From contig JAMWFC010000114.1 of the NCBI GenBank assembly GCA_027475525.1, positions 62,001 through 126,000 of the forward strand: a stretch of 64,000 nt of DNA, read 5' to 3'. Origin of the DNA: Macrolepiota albuminosa (Eukaryota; Basidiomycota; Agaricomycetes; Agaricales; Agaricaceae). Positions 36,571 through 48,630 of this stretch are shown piece after piece. Position numbers and translations under genes: made by a program. How positions within the stretch are numbered: position 1 is the first letter of the stretch; each line of letters begins with the position of its first letter. The notes beneath the pieces were generated by a model. That model was not told where the DNA came from and did no database searches. It saw only the letters and a program-made list of their open reading frames with translations.

Positions 36571-38434
36571 TTAGATACATAAGCCCGAGAAAGACATAAT
36601 GGTCACCACTCCCGCGACCGCCAGGACTAATTGATAGGTTGGAAGGTAAGAAGCGATCAACCCCGAGTTCGCGGGCGTCGACAAGGTACCAGTCGCTACG
36701 ACTGTGGCAGCTATAGATCCAATCGTCGGAGTCGGAACGGGTGTGTTGGCGCCGTTGAGTGCTAGTGCAGCGTTAGATAACTCTGCGAAACCAACTGAGG
36801 GAGGGTCGTAACGGAATATAGAGTATACGTTTTTCTAGGATGAGAATGATCAGAAGAGTTCTTGAAATATTGGTACAGAGGACTCACGAGGAATGTATCG
36901 CCCACGATCCAAGCTGGTGCCGATGCACCAGTGTTGAGTTCGAAGAATGCACCCAGACATGAAGATTGCGTAAGCTGCGATAGCTGGAAATCTGCCTCGC
37001 TTATGGGCCAACTTCTGCCTCCGAATGACATAGTAGCATTGACTGGGGTACCACATGCTAGGGACCTGCTGAGTCTTTTGTGGAGAGGCATCAAGGACCA
37101 TAACACTCACGATAGGTATAGTAACCCTCAAAATTCCCAGTTCCGGGACGTGCCCCAGGAATCTGAGAGTAAAATTCATTGAGGTACCTAGATGGACCAC
37201 CAACGAGCGTCGTTCCAGTATCAATCGCGGCATATGAGTTAGGCCCGGACGGTATCGATATGGACTGCCCGTTCGTAGTGAGAGCTGACGGGACTACTAT
37301 GAGTACGATGATCCTTTGATTATTATCAAACAAGAACGGACTTGTCAAAGGAAGAATCCAGTATGACTCTGTGGCGGCAAGATCAAGATATTCAATGTCA
37401 CCTGTGTACAATGATTGATTTGCAAATCCTGAGAATGATTTTTTTCACTAGGTTGGATTCATCCTTGACACCAAGCGAGCTGCACGCACCCAGACTGAGC
37501 GAACCTCCATATTCGAGTGCTTTAGCTGTGGTATCGTTGAGGTATCTGGTGACATATGTAAGTCACAAGTAACGTCAACAAAAGTGAGACACACCGAGTA
37601 AGATGAAATGCCATGAGCGGCGAGTCCCATGCACCACTTGCTGCAAGCGTCTGCCAGAAAGGGACTGCGCCAGAAGACGCGATAGTCTGGAATGCTAGCC
37701 CTAAAAGCCCTGATACGGGACTCGAGAGCAGCCCCTGAGAAACATTGTCGCAGACAGCAAATGTTTGATTAGACACCGTAAAACCTCCCATCTGCACAAT
37801 ATCAGACCCGAGACGACCAGAAGCTTGACCACTGCCATAGGATATGTTAAAGCTTGAGCTGAGTGGCTCGAAGGTGGACGATGTATTTGGGTCAAAGGTG
37901 GCAATACCTTGGCAATTAATAATACAGTTTGAATCTGCCACCCAAAGGTCGCTTCATTGCTAGTTGTTAGTCCTATGTGCTTTGGAATGTGCAACAGGGA
38001 AGACTCACGAAGAGCCAGTATCAAGGATGACATCATAGGCTGTGGGTGGAGTTCCGATAGCGAGAGAACCAAAAAAGCTGTTTTGAAGAAAGTCAGTTGG
38101 CTTGTGGCGGGTGGCAGAGTTAAATTTGCCTTGAGTCGGCATTCTGGTTGGTAATTCTAGTGTGAGACGGAATTGGTTGTAGCCCGCAAATAGTGGATGA
38201 AAGAGCGTACAAAGAAGTGCCTGTACTTCGCTTTGCTCGTTCCGTAGTGCCATACTTTGCAGCCATCTTTTGTCGGTGTGCTGCCGCCCATTCCCCCCAC
38301 TCGTCCAAAGTCCGTGCACCGGGAGACCTCCGGTTCAGGGGCAGGTTCTGACCTCGTGGAGTACTTGGAGAAGCGTTCACAACACATGAAACATAAAGCA
38401 GAATAAGAGACAACGGTAGCGTTGTGTACATCAT
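36571..38434 (-). CDS. Secreted pepsin-family (A1) aspartic protease, probably GPI-anchored
   Basis: The N-terminus MMYTTLPLSLILLYVSCVV is a signal peptide, followed by a propeptide. Both catalytic sites are present: VILDTGSSDLWVA (split by the intron 38008-37952) and AAIDTGTTLVGGP (near 37225). FGSLAIGTPP, YGSGQASG (the flap region) and IVGDTFL complete the fold. The last 60 residues are Thr/Pro/Ser-rich and end in a hydrophobic stretch (YQLVLAVAGVV), typical of a GPI-attachment signal or membrane tether. First exons: 38434-38227, 38156-38009, then from 37951; in-phase joins continue to the TAA at 36571. The enzyme would act at the cell surface or outside the cell. A yapsin-like role is possible but not shown. 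Confidence 0.9.
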
Positions 38435-39272
38435 GAATAGGGGGATAGGAGTACGACAGTGACAGCGAGGAGCGCAGGGTAGTAGAATTCAAGGACGACA
38501 CTGAGACAATGACAACGTGTGAGAGAGCAAAGGAATGAGAGACGACACTCGGCCTGCGAGTCTAGTATAGAAAATGTTTAGGAGTGCTCAGGAACAGAAG
38601 TAAACTGCGGAGCGATACATTTTATATGATCGAAAGCATCATAATGATCAGAGCTGGCGGGCTGGATCATTAGAATCGATTTCATAGTGGGTCCTTATTG
38701 GTGATATTTTATGGTCTCCGTCGCCGGGACCATTCCTCGTCCTCTACACGTCCTGTATTTTACGAGTGAAGGGCCAAACACCTGGGAACAAGGGTTGTAC
38801 CAGTGAGCTCCCAGTAAGACATCTAGAAACTGCGCATTCGTCAATGGTCTCAGTCAGATACGTTTGATCCGTGAGCTTGTCAATCGCTTTGGAGAACGTG
38901 ATGTTGTATTCAAGTTCACGTTTCGTGGACTGGCTGAACCTCTGGATAACCTTCAAACAAAACGAATACGTCTGTGGAGACACAGAAGGTGAGACATGGG
39001 ACTGTTGCTAATATGACAACGGCACCTTGTTATTCTATGAATATTTTCGCCAGATTGGGGAGAATCGATGCAAGGCTCAGCTTGAAGATCCGCAGACCAG
39101 TCACTCTCACGTGATTGTGACCTAACGCGTCCTCATAAAACACTTGGCTTGAAAAGCATTCGCCAGATAATACGAATCAGAAACAACATTAGACATAATA
39201 CATAATCAGGTACGGAATTCAGATGATACAAACGGGTCCACCTTGATATAAATTTTACACTTTAAACTCCCA
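38435..39272. other. Intergenic, no gene seen
   Basis: About 840 bp between the protease start and the H3-variant stop. Only short frames without exon support. Confidence 0.5.
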
Positions 39273-39925
39273 CTACAAATGCTCACCCCGCAATCTTCGA
39301 GCCAAAGCAATGTCACGTGGCATGATAGTGACCCTTCTTGCATGGATGGCAGCGAGATTGATGTCCTCGAATAGGTCGACAAGATAGGCTTCTGCGGCTT
39401 CATGGAGGGCGGACACAGCTGACGTCTGGAAACGAAGATTATCCTATATCAAATATCAGTTGCACGAAGGGAAAGGAAGCGGTGACGACATACACCGAAA
39501 TCTTGCGCAACCTCTCGAACGAGTCGTTGAAATGCAATCTTCGGAATAAGGAGTTCGGTAGATTTTTGGTAACGTCTGATTTCACGCAAGGCAACGGTGC
39601 CAGAGCGGAGCCGGTGGGGCTCACTCGGCCTGAAGGTCTTCACGACAGTTTTCCTAGCGAACTGGTTGATGTCATTGGGGCCTGTACCAGACTAATGATA
39701 TACTAGAGGGGACCAGAAGAAGTGATAATTACCTTTGGTCGACTTGACTGCGGACCGGAAATATTGATGGTTTGCCATCGCATAAATTTGGGGTTTCTTT
39801 ATACCTGACAAACAACGAGACCTGGATGTCAGCACAATACAACTAGACAAGAAGATGCAATGGAACAGACCACTAGTGCTCTTTCCACCAGTGCTCTTTC
39901 TAGCGGATTGTTTCGTACGAGCCAT
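39273..39925 (-). CDS. Divergent histone H3 variant (CENP-A candidate), 4 exons, 161 aa
   Basis: Exons 39925-39871, 39804-39733, 39681-39494 and 39443-39273 close in phase. The N-terminus keeps the H3 start [15 protein letters not shown]. It then has an unrelated tail of about 45 residues (with GIKKPQ and NDINQFARK) in place of the normal K18-K36 region. The histone fold is clear: [36 protein letters not shown], then [33 protein letters not shown]. It would replace H3 in a special nucleosome. A rewritten tail with a diverged alpha1 and loop 1 region is typical of centromeric H3. However, loop 1 (DFGDNLRFQ) is not longer than in H3, and Phe replaces the Trp common in CENP-A. It may instead be another H3 variant. 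Confidence 0.7.
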
Positions 39926-40553
39926 GAATACCTATTTTTGAAAGAATGAAGGTGGTTCCTTTGCCCGAACGAAGGGGATTTTATGTTGTCCGGAGTGACA
40001 ACATGATTTTCGGTGCGGATCCTACCTAGAACGCGAAAGAAGCTTCCAATCAGTGGCACTTGATCTTCTCAACCAGGGTGGCGTCTAGATTTCAAATTCT
40101 AATTCGCTGCCTTCGTGTCTTCGCAGATGCTTATGGCGGACAATAAGACGCTTGTACAAGAGAAAATAGCTGTATCAATGAGAAAGAGAATTGTAAACCG
40201 CATTCAAGCAATTGGGAGGTACGATTGTAGAGGTATACTCCCTTTGTTATATACTGATCGATCGACATTCGCGAGATATGGGTTTGCAGAATGTGACAGC
40301 GATGTATAAATATCTTCGGAGACCGGACGGATGTAGTCTAAAAAGAAATTTCCAGGTCCAGGCACTCTTATGTAACTTGAGTCACAAATCGCGTCGCGTC
40401 AAACTCAATAGTGATGAATGAATCAGAACTTCACAATCACACGATCGCAATACAATCTCAGAATGTATTGAGTGCAGTGTGCAGTGTATAATTACGAATA
40501 CAGTAAAAGTACATGATAAATAATCGTAAGATCCAAAATCCTTATGCAACCAT
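39926..40553. other. Intergenic between the two H3-type genes
   Basis: No gene seen in 628 bp. It holds the promoter of the H3 variant and the 3' flank of the canonical H3 gene, both on the minus strand. Confidence 0.5.
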
Positions 40554-41079
<526 letters not shown>

Positions 41080-41357
41080 TACAAGGTTATTGAGAGTTTG
41101 TTGAGTGGTGGTGGTGGTGGGCGAAAAGCTGCAATGGGTAACAGGGAACCGACGGTCGGCTATTTAAACTACACGATCGCGTGGCAGCACGTGATGTCTG
41201 ACGCGTTAAACAAATCAACAAACGGAAATGCGGCACAGCCACGGACGGACCATATATAGGTGATTGTATGGTCTTGACTCGTTATTAGTCACTTGACAAC
41301 CCACCGCCACTACAACACATTCAAAAGCTTTACATACCAACCTCAATTTCATAAGAC
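41080..41357. promoter_or_regulatory. Bidirectional H3-H4 promoter
   Basis: 278 bp between two divergent start codons. It contains a (GTG)n-like run just upstream of H3, a TATATAG at about 41252 oriented toward H4, and palindrome-like CACGTGATG at about 41188. A shared S-phase promoter is usual for such pairs; the specific sites are inferred. Confidence 0.6.
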
Positions 41358-41781
<424 letters not shown>

Positions 41782-42274
41782 AGTTTCTTCTGCATGAGGG
41801 CTGTTGGAGGACCGAGTTCTTGTATTTGTTTATCATCTGTATTTTTATAACTTAATTTTCCCTTCCGCTCCATTTTGTGTCCACTTGTATCGAAGGCTGA
41901 GGAATCTGGACTCACCAGACTGAATTTTCAAGTTCAGAGTAAGAGGTATGAGGGGTAAATTTTCTCGTTAAAGAAATAACAGAGGGAAGCATAGCGTACG
42001 TCTGTCAAAGTCACCGCTATTTCTTGACTTCATGTCCATCGTGCAATTATGATAGCAGGGTTATCTTTCGTCCATGCTATTCCGTTTGCATAGTGCACTA
42101 TCTTGTGTGATAGCCTTACTTTTAAAACAATGCTATCGGGACGCGAGTGAAGTCCATTCTAAGCAATTTTATTCTGTAATATGGTATTTTTTACATAAAA
42201 AATGGTGTCTATATAACATTCTAGCCGACGGGCACGTACTATACATTGAAAGCGTAAACACTACTTTAAATGGT
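41782..42274. other. Convergent intergenic region
   Basis: 3' flanks of H4 and of the minus-strand unknown gene meet here. No additional gene seen. Confidence 0.45.
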
Positions 42275-43274
42275 TTATATGGGACAGGACGAGAATTGAC
42301 CAGTCAAAGAAGCAGAAACATATGCGAGCATAAAAAGCAAGGAGCAACCAAAAAGTAGGACTAAGCCCACTTGTTTGAACCGCACCACACTAGCCTGATC
42401 AAGTGCCAACGCTCCATGTGTCTCTTCTAACCAGTGTAGTCCACCAACGAACATCTCACGTGTTGGAAACACTTCGAGAATTTCGCAGTCGAATTCCTCT
42501 ACGAACAGACGATACTTCCGCCACAGCTGCTCATCAGTAGTGTGGGGTTTCTCTGATTGTGATGATGTAGGAACCGCGTCCGTGACGGGACCGAGGCCGA
42601 CTGAGACGAGCTCGAACTCGGGAACCTTGCCCATACGCGAGAACATCTGGCCGATAGCGTATTTCTCCACGAGGAAGAGGTTCGCTACTGTCGGTGAAGT
42701 GATGCGTACAGTAGAGGTGGCGGTGCAGACGATTTTGTTCGAGCATTGGAGATGGACTTGTCGCGTTTGGGTGATGGGGGATTCGCGAGAGGTGGAGGCA
42801 ATGGCAGTGGGATTAGGGAGTGTTAGAGGAACAGGACGCTCGTGAATGGTACGGTGGTAGAAGGTATTGGAATAGACTGTGGCTATAGTGATAGGACGTG
42901 CAAAAAAGGCGCTGGTACATCGTGCCTTAGTGAACTATTAAAACGGGAAAACTGGCGACATACCTCAGCATTCTCTGAAGATCACCCTTGGCTGACAAGG
43001 CAATACGTTCGAGTCCGGTAACTTCTTTAGGCCAAGGAAACTGACAAAAATGACAAGTCATAATCTGCTGACAACGGTAATGCAAGCTACCAACGTTGAT
43101 GCTTGTCGACTTTGGACTGTATGTATAGATCGAGCCGACCCGCTTCTTCTCGGCAGCATGTTCGGGAAAAAGATGATCAGCCTCAGGAACTTGCGTGGCG
43201 GTAAGCGTAGATGTGTTGTCTAGCTGTCCTGGATGGTCCACCAACAGATCGTACACAGACATGAAGCGGTTCAT
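42275..43274 (-). CDS. Unknown conserved-looking protein, 2 exons, 315 aa
   Basis: Exons 43274-42964 and 42911-42275 join in phase across a 52-nt intron with a GTATGT donor. Recognisable segments are FPWPKEVTGLERIALSAKGD, FFARPITIATVYSNTFYH, and near the C-terminus WRKYRLFVEEFDCEILEVFP. The order of a short 'LERI…L…GD' helix, a 'RPI.V.V' strand and later strands faintly recalls chorismate-lyase/UTRA-like folds, but this is a guess. The last 35 residues are hydrophobic (LLFGCSLLFMLAYV) and could be a tail anchor, or could reflect a missed splice. A 33-36 nt stretch around 43060 looks intron-like but is in frame. Confidence 0.55.
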
Positions 43275-44075
43275 GCTGTTCCCAGAGATGAGATGATGAT
43301 AAGAGTGCAAGCTATTGATTCTAATGAGTCAACCTTGAGGCAATGAAAGAGAGATTATTCGCACGAAGTAAGAGGTAAAAAGTTGGGAAAGGGGGGTCAA
43401 TCTGGACGAGAGTCCAGAGACGGAGACGTAGGCGGGAAACCTGGTGTATCTTTCCGTTACTGGCCTGTATTTATCGAAACAGCTCATCCCCATTCCGGAG
43501 TACGGATGGTGAGATGTTAAGATGCCTCATTCAAAACCGCACGTGGCAATTTACTAGGATATGTGTACAAGTGATCCGGAGAAATAAAGAGGCAACTTTC
43601 TTTGATAATGAATGTCTTTCCAAAATCAGAAGGCTTACCCTGGGCCCCATAGAACCTGCTCCACGAATCTCCGAGTAGGGTAGAAAAATTGTGTAATGTC
43701 TCCGAGACAAATATAGGCCACGACTTTTGTGAATCGGAGATATCATTGTCTGGAGGGACTAGAACGCTACGTACGCGATGATTATGCGTCTATGAACTTG
43801 TGAATATCATTTGTTACCGTGGCTCGACCACTTAGGCTTCATTTGACGTGGGAATCATCTTTACCGGCCGTGCATGTTCGGGCTCGTTTTAGGTTAACAT
43901 AGCCCTTGTCTAGTCTCACTTTTTGCTTCTATTCGAGAACATCGCGCGCGACCAAAAAGGTACACTGGCATCTTATCAGTTGTAATCTGAGCCTCTCAAT
44001 CATAGTGCCTCTCCTTTTGGCAGAAACCCGGGTCAGCATCACGTCAACCCACTTTGACCAGAAGAGAGAACTGGC
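43275..44075. promoter_or_regulatory. Divergent intergenic region upstream of the sirtuin gene
   Basis: 800 bp between the starts of the unknown gene (minus) and the sirtuin (plus), so it should hold both promoters. No specific site identified. Confidence 0.4.
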
Positions 44076-46765
44076 ATGTCTCTTCCCGTACAAAGCCAAG
44101 AATATGATATAGGAAGGTCCGAAAAGATGAAACGCGAGCCTCAGACCTCAGATAATGATGTTCTTGTCTCGCAAGTTCGCGCGTTCTTAGCGGCTGCCGA
44201 GGATGTAGACATTGACGTTGAAACCATGGAGGATCTGATCCAATCGCTTCCTCCTGACTTTGGCTCGGAAATCGACCTCATAGGTGAACTGGAGTTGACA
44301 TATGCCGACAGTCTTGATGAAGACACGAACGTCAACGGACATCAATTGATAAAAGAGATAGATACGCCAGTTCAATATGAAATACAAGGACAAGGTACAT
44401 CAGAAATTTCTTTTTCGTCTTGTCTAATTCATTGTGGTGCAGAACAACAGCAACAGATATGGACCCCGCAAGAAATCAAAGACATGGTGCATCATTTAAA
44501 GGAACGCGGTTAGAGTTCTGCCAATAATTCATTTACGATTCACTGTTGATCCTGTTGAACAGGAATGGCCTCTTGGATCAGTGAATATGTGGTTGCTCGG
44601 AACTATCCTATCCAAAATTTGTTACGTATCTTCGGCATCAGCTTGGTCATTTGTGTCCTCCATATGCCACAAAGTTACGCTTATCACCAATCTGCAGTGT
44701 GAGGCTCTACAAACGAAGAAGCCGACTACGTTATTGTATTTCCTCAAAGTTGCTCTTTCCAGGGTGTACGTATTGTTCAATTCCTCATGTCACATCACAA
44801 TTCAAATTTTTATGCTGCCATGAAGACTTCGAGTTCGGGAAAAGTTGTCACAGTACAACACTGTTGATGATGCTGTTAATCTCATTCGTTCGTCACGGCG
44901 AATTCTTATCCTGACTGGGGCTGGCATAAGTGCTCGTCTCTTGTGTACATCATTTGTACAGACTTTCTGATCGCTTGGCTCTGAAGGTGTATCGTGTGGC
45001 ATTCCTGATTTCCGTTCCCGTGACGGTCTCTATGCCTCCTTGAGGAATCGAGGGCAATATGATTTGGATGATCCACAGCAGATGTACGTTGACTTGATTT
45101 CGTACCTGAGTTGCGCGTTGGCTGATTTGCGATGATTTGATAGGTTCGATATTGGCTATTTCCGAGAAAACCCAGCTGGTACGAGATGATTACTCCTTTG
45201 GTATATCTAGTTCTTTATCTATTATTCCAGTCTTCTAGTAAGCTCAACCTCGCGACACAAGGATTGTTGGAAATGACTGATCTCGCCGTTTAAGCTCATT
45301 CGCTAGGTTCGTTGTGGCTTGAACATTTTTCTTGTACACCACTCAATTAAATCTTCACAGTCAAATATATCCATCAAATTTTGTACCTTCCAGGTGCCAT
45401 AGATTCATTAAACTACTTGAGGACAAAAATCAGGTTTGTGACCATGACCTACGCACGCTTGTTCTCTTATCTCTGCTCAAATCTTATGCATTTGTACAGT
45501 TGCTTCGTGTAGGAACACCCTAATTATTGGTCGAAAGAGGATTATTGAAGTTTTTCCCCGAACAGAACTATACGCAGAATATAGACACGCTAGAGACTTT
45601 GGCCGGTGTGCAACGTGTCCTTCAATGCCACGGCTCGTTTGCGACGGCTAGTTGTCTTCAATGTCGGCGGCGCGTGGCTGGTGCGGAAATAGAAGCCGAT
45701 ATCATGAATCAAAAGGTCGCATTATGTACCACGTGTAACCCTGCTGTGCCAACTCCGAAGAAAAAGAGGGGCAAGAAGAAATCTAAGGGGCAGTGGGACA
45801 GTGATGACGAGGATGAGAGTGATGGCCCGGCGTATCCTTCTGGTATCATGAAGGTGATACTGAGTATCTCCGCAAGTGATATGAAATCTTATTCTGCTTA
45901 TGCACAGCCCGACATAACTTTTTTTGGTGAGAAGTTGACGGATGAGTTTGACAACTGCCTTGCTGAAGATCGGGAACGCGTTGATCTTTTGTTGGTCATT
46001 GGCACCTCGCTCAAGGTTTCACCCGTGGCTGAAATTTTATGTAAATCGTTACCTGCCCCAAATTTTCCCAGACCGTGCTGAAATCACTGGTAGCACATCT
46101 CCCGCACTCGGTACCTCAGGTAAATTTCCACCCTGAGACTGGGAAATGCCGCACCAGCTTACTTTGATCTTGCAGATCTTGATCAACAAGACACCCATAC
46201 GGCACATAAACCCTGATGTGCGTCGTCCCACTCCTCGAAATTTATGCAACTAACGCTGCTGAAAAAGATTGTGTTGCTCGGCAACGCGGACGATATTGTA
46301 CAATACTTATGTGAGGCTCTAGGTTGGGAGTTACCTCCACTGGTTCCGCCAGACTCTTCACCCAAGTCAAACACCAACACCCAATCCGTCCGAGAAACAA
46401 GCGGTTCCGACAAGCAAGGGCCACGCGTTTCTAAAGTAAATGAACCGGAATGCGTAGGGGACAGGTTAGAAGTTTTTCATCATTCTGGGGTTTCTAGATT
46501 TAAGCTGATTGAGATTGTGCGCGTGTTACCTTGCAGTCATGTATGGTTGTTTGATGGTGCTGAAGGGGGTCGGTGGTTGGAAGAACTGAAGCGTGACTTG
46601 GAGGCTCCGACTCCGCCGAGTTTAACGCCATTAGTGGTTGACTCAGGGGCAAACACACGCCTTCCATCTCCGTTGCTTGCGACTGCCCCTGATACTGTTT
46701 ACAAAAAGCGAGAGTTTGTTGATGTGGATGAAAAGGAGCGGTCATTCAAAAAGGCTAAGCCATGA
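44076..46765 (+). CDS. Sir2-family NAD+-dependent protein deacetylase, 17 exons, 595 aa
   Basis: Sirtuins remove acyl groups from lysine using NAD+. Exons: 44076-44394, 44443-44508, 44563-44645, 44698-44765, 44826-44929, 44987-45083, 45144-45178, 45231-45237, 45295-45306, 45361-45433, 45500-45508, 45566-45853, 45908-46040, 46094-46119, 46176-46217, 46268-46464, 46537-46765; all phases close. NAD+ site: [30 protein letters not shown]; catalytic His in QCHGSF; zinc ligands CLQC and [32 protein letters not shown]. About 35 residues with a Lys-rich block ([12 protein letters not shown]) and an acidic block are inserted between the second zinc pair and PDITFFGE, possibly a nuclear signal. The N-terminal region ([18 protein letters not shown]) resembles the SIRT1/Hst1 class. 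Three exons are only 7, 12 and 9 nt. Confidence 0.93.
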
Positions 46766-47138
46766 ATAGACTGATTTTTGTGAGGTTGCCTTTTTTTTCG
46801 ATCATCGCTATGGACAACAGTGTTGTTTATTCTACGATTGTCCAGATGTTTCTTTCATACCCGATACCTATCACCGCCTACATTCGTTGGTTGTATTATT
46901 TGTTCTGTATCACATCACTTGATCTATTCTTCGCCGGTGAAATGAATCTGGTTAACACGTATGCCAAGTGGCTACGAGATGATCATTATCATGATGAGCT
47001 CCCGACTCATGTGTCAGATTTCACCCGCGGTATTAGGTCAAGGTGCCTGCTGATTTGATTGATGGTAAGGTATGTATGTATGTATCCAGGGACAGTTTCC
47101 TTCTACTATCCAGGTACTCTCTCAAAAGTATCTGATGG
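46766..47138. other. Convergent intergenic region
   Basis: 3' flanks of the sirtuin and of the minus-strand coiled-coil gene. The 98-codon plus-strand frame here has no family features. Confidence 0.45.
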
Positions 47139-47188
47139 TTACCCCCGCCCCAAATTAGCGTCCGTCGCCGGCTGCGCCTGTATTCCCT

Positions 47189-47342
47189 TCAGCTCAATCA
47201 ACTTATCCTCCCTCGCTTTCTAGAAGGAACAGGATACGTCAAACATGATATCTATGGCGTTGCGCTCAGCTCAATCAACTTATCCTCCCTCGCTTTCTAG
47301 AAGGAACAGGATACGTCAAACATGATATCTATGGCGTTGCGC
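47189..47342. repeat. Perfect 77-bp tandem duplication (3 of 9)
   Basis: 47189-47265 is repeated as 47266-47342, covering an intron end and exon start of the coiled-coil gene. Confidence 0.95.
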
Positions 47343-47445
47343 GTCAGGAATAAGAACACTGACATTGTGTATTTCCTGATCTCTGACGGCCGCCTCGGCC
47401 TTGACTTTCTTTTCCTCAATCTCTTGTACAAGTTTGACGTTGTGG

Positions 47446-47599
47446 CGTTTTTGAAGCTGAGGATATATGCGTCTGTGCCGAATCTATACGAGGTTCAGCG
47501 TACCTGCTCGTCCCGTTCCGCACGTTTTTGAAGCTGAGGATATATGCGTCTGTGCCGAATCTATACGAGGTTCAGCGTACCTGCTCGTCCCGTTCCGCA
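47446..47599. repeat. Perfect 77-bp tandem duplication (4 of 9)
   Basis: 47446-47522 is repeated as 47523-47599 inside the same coiled-coil gene. Confidence 0.95.
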
Positions 47600-47928
47600 T
47601 GTGCAGTTTCGCCACGGCGATGTCACGTTCGTGCGCCGCCTTGTTGGCCGCCTTGACAGCCTTGTTTCTTTCTTCTCTGCTTTTTCCAAGGCGGTTTCGG
47701 CTTTGTGTATCGCCTGTAAACGGGGTATCGTACGTGAGGAACTAACGTCTGGATAAATTGTTTTTTTTTTTAAAATACCTTTTCAACCTTGGCCTGCGTT
47801 TTCTCCGTTTTGGCAAGATCGTCGAGGATGCCCTTGACGCGAGAAGCTTCCATCTTCTCTTCCTTGGCGAGCTCCTTCTCAAACTTCTTGACAGACTTTG
47901 GGGAGGGAACCTGTTCTGTCGTGGCGGA

Positions 47929-48630
47929 TGTCATAGTGTGGTATATCGTAAAGGTTCCTCAGTAGGACTGACCGCCACTTGATGACCTCGATGACGTCAC
48001 GCAATGAATTAAGAAATTAAAGACATGCAAAGTTAGGGGTGACAAACAGAAAAGACACTCCAGCCCTTTCACAAAGTCCATTGCAGAGTCCGACTTTTTC
48101 ACGAACCGATTGGACCCATGCAGCGCGCATTCAACAGCCCTGTGTCATAGTGTACTGCGGCTTGACGACCTCAATGACATCACGCAATGAATTCAGAGAT
48201 TAAAAGTAAGTTAGGGGTGACGAAAAAAAAGAAAAACACATATAGGTATCACTATAGCTACCGACTGCCCTTCCACAAAACCCATCGCATTGTCTTAACG
48301 TTTTCACAAACCACGTTTCTTCCTTCTGCGTAGTCGTACTCGCGTCTCTACAACAGTCTTGTGTCATTGTCATAATATGATATTTCGCAAAAGTTGCTAC
48401 TTGGCTGACCGTACTTGACGTCACACAACGAAATAAGAAGGATTAAAAAACATATACCAAGTAAGTTAAGGGGGGTGTTCCAAAATAAAAAAAGAAAGAA
48501 AGAAAGAAAGAAAAAAGAAAAAAGACGCATAGGCATAGGCATACAAGTAAGTAGTAATCACTACCGCCCTTCGACAAAATCCATCGCAGAGTCCAGCTTT
48601 TTCACGAACCGATTAACAAACACACCGCGT
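47929..48630. repeat. Three diverged tandem copies of a gene 3' end
   Basis: Units start with TGTCATAGTG-like sequence at 47929, 48143 and 48362 and are about 214-219 bp or more. Each contains a TGACGTCAC/TGACATCAC-like site, an AAGTTAGGGGTGA-like stretch and a segment matching the last codons of the big minus-strand gene (encoding NRFVKK.DSAMDFV in the intact unit). The unit at 48362-48630 is the functional end of that gene; the two nearer the coiled-coil gene are decayed. The first unit border coincides with the start codon region of the coiled-coil gene. Confidence 0.7.
48481..48525. repeat. Purine microsatellite (AAAG)n
   Basis: Runs of AAAG repeats interrupted by longer A runs, in the 3' untranslated region of the large minus-strand gene. 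Confidence 0.8.

Larger units (their letters stand above)
47139..47934 (-). pseudogene. Lys/Ala/Glu-rich coiled-coil protein gene, frame-disrupted
   Basis: Exon 1 (47934-47779) begins MTSATTEQVPSPKSVKKFEK and is a charged helix. After an intron, helical text continues in pieces in different frames: AIHKAETALEKAEK, then NKAVKAANKAAHERDIAVAK, then LVQEIEEKKVKAEAAVRDQE. It ends KAREDKLIELKGIQ, with the stop at 47139. Two 77-bp duplications (47189-47342 and 47446-47599) interrupt it, but small indels of 1-2 nt near 47665 and 47590 are also needed to join the pieces. Either the locus is mis-assembled, with further base errors, or it is a young pseudogene. Similar small coiled-coil proteins of unknown function are common in mushrooms. 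No targeting signal. Confidence 0.55.

Noticed and set aside
39273..39925. Calling the H3 variant a certain CENP-A from its EAAEAYLV helix
   Set aside because: The canonical H3 in this genome has the same EAAEAYLV, so that word is not diagnostic. Loop 1 is not extended either.
46762..47058. 98-codon plus-strand frame after the sirtuin
   Set aside because: No homology features or splice support; it is best read as 3' flank.
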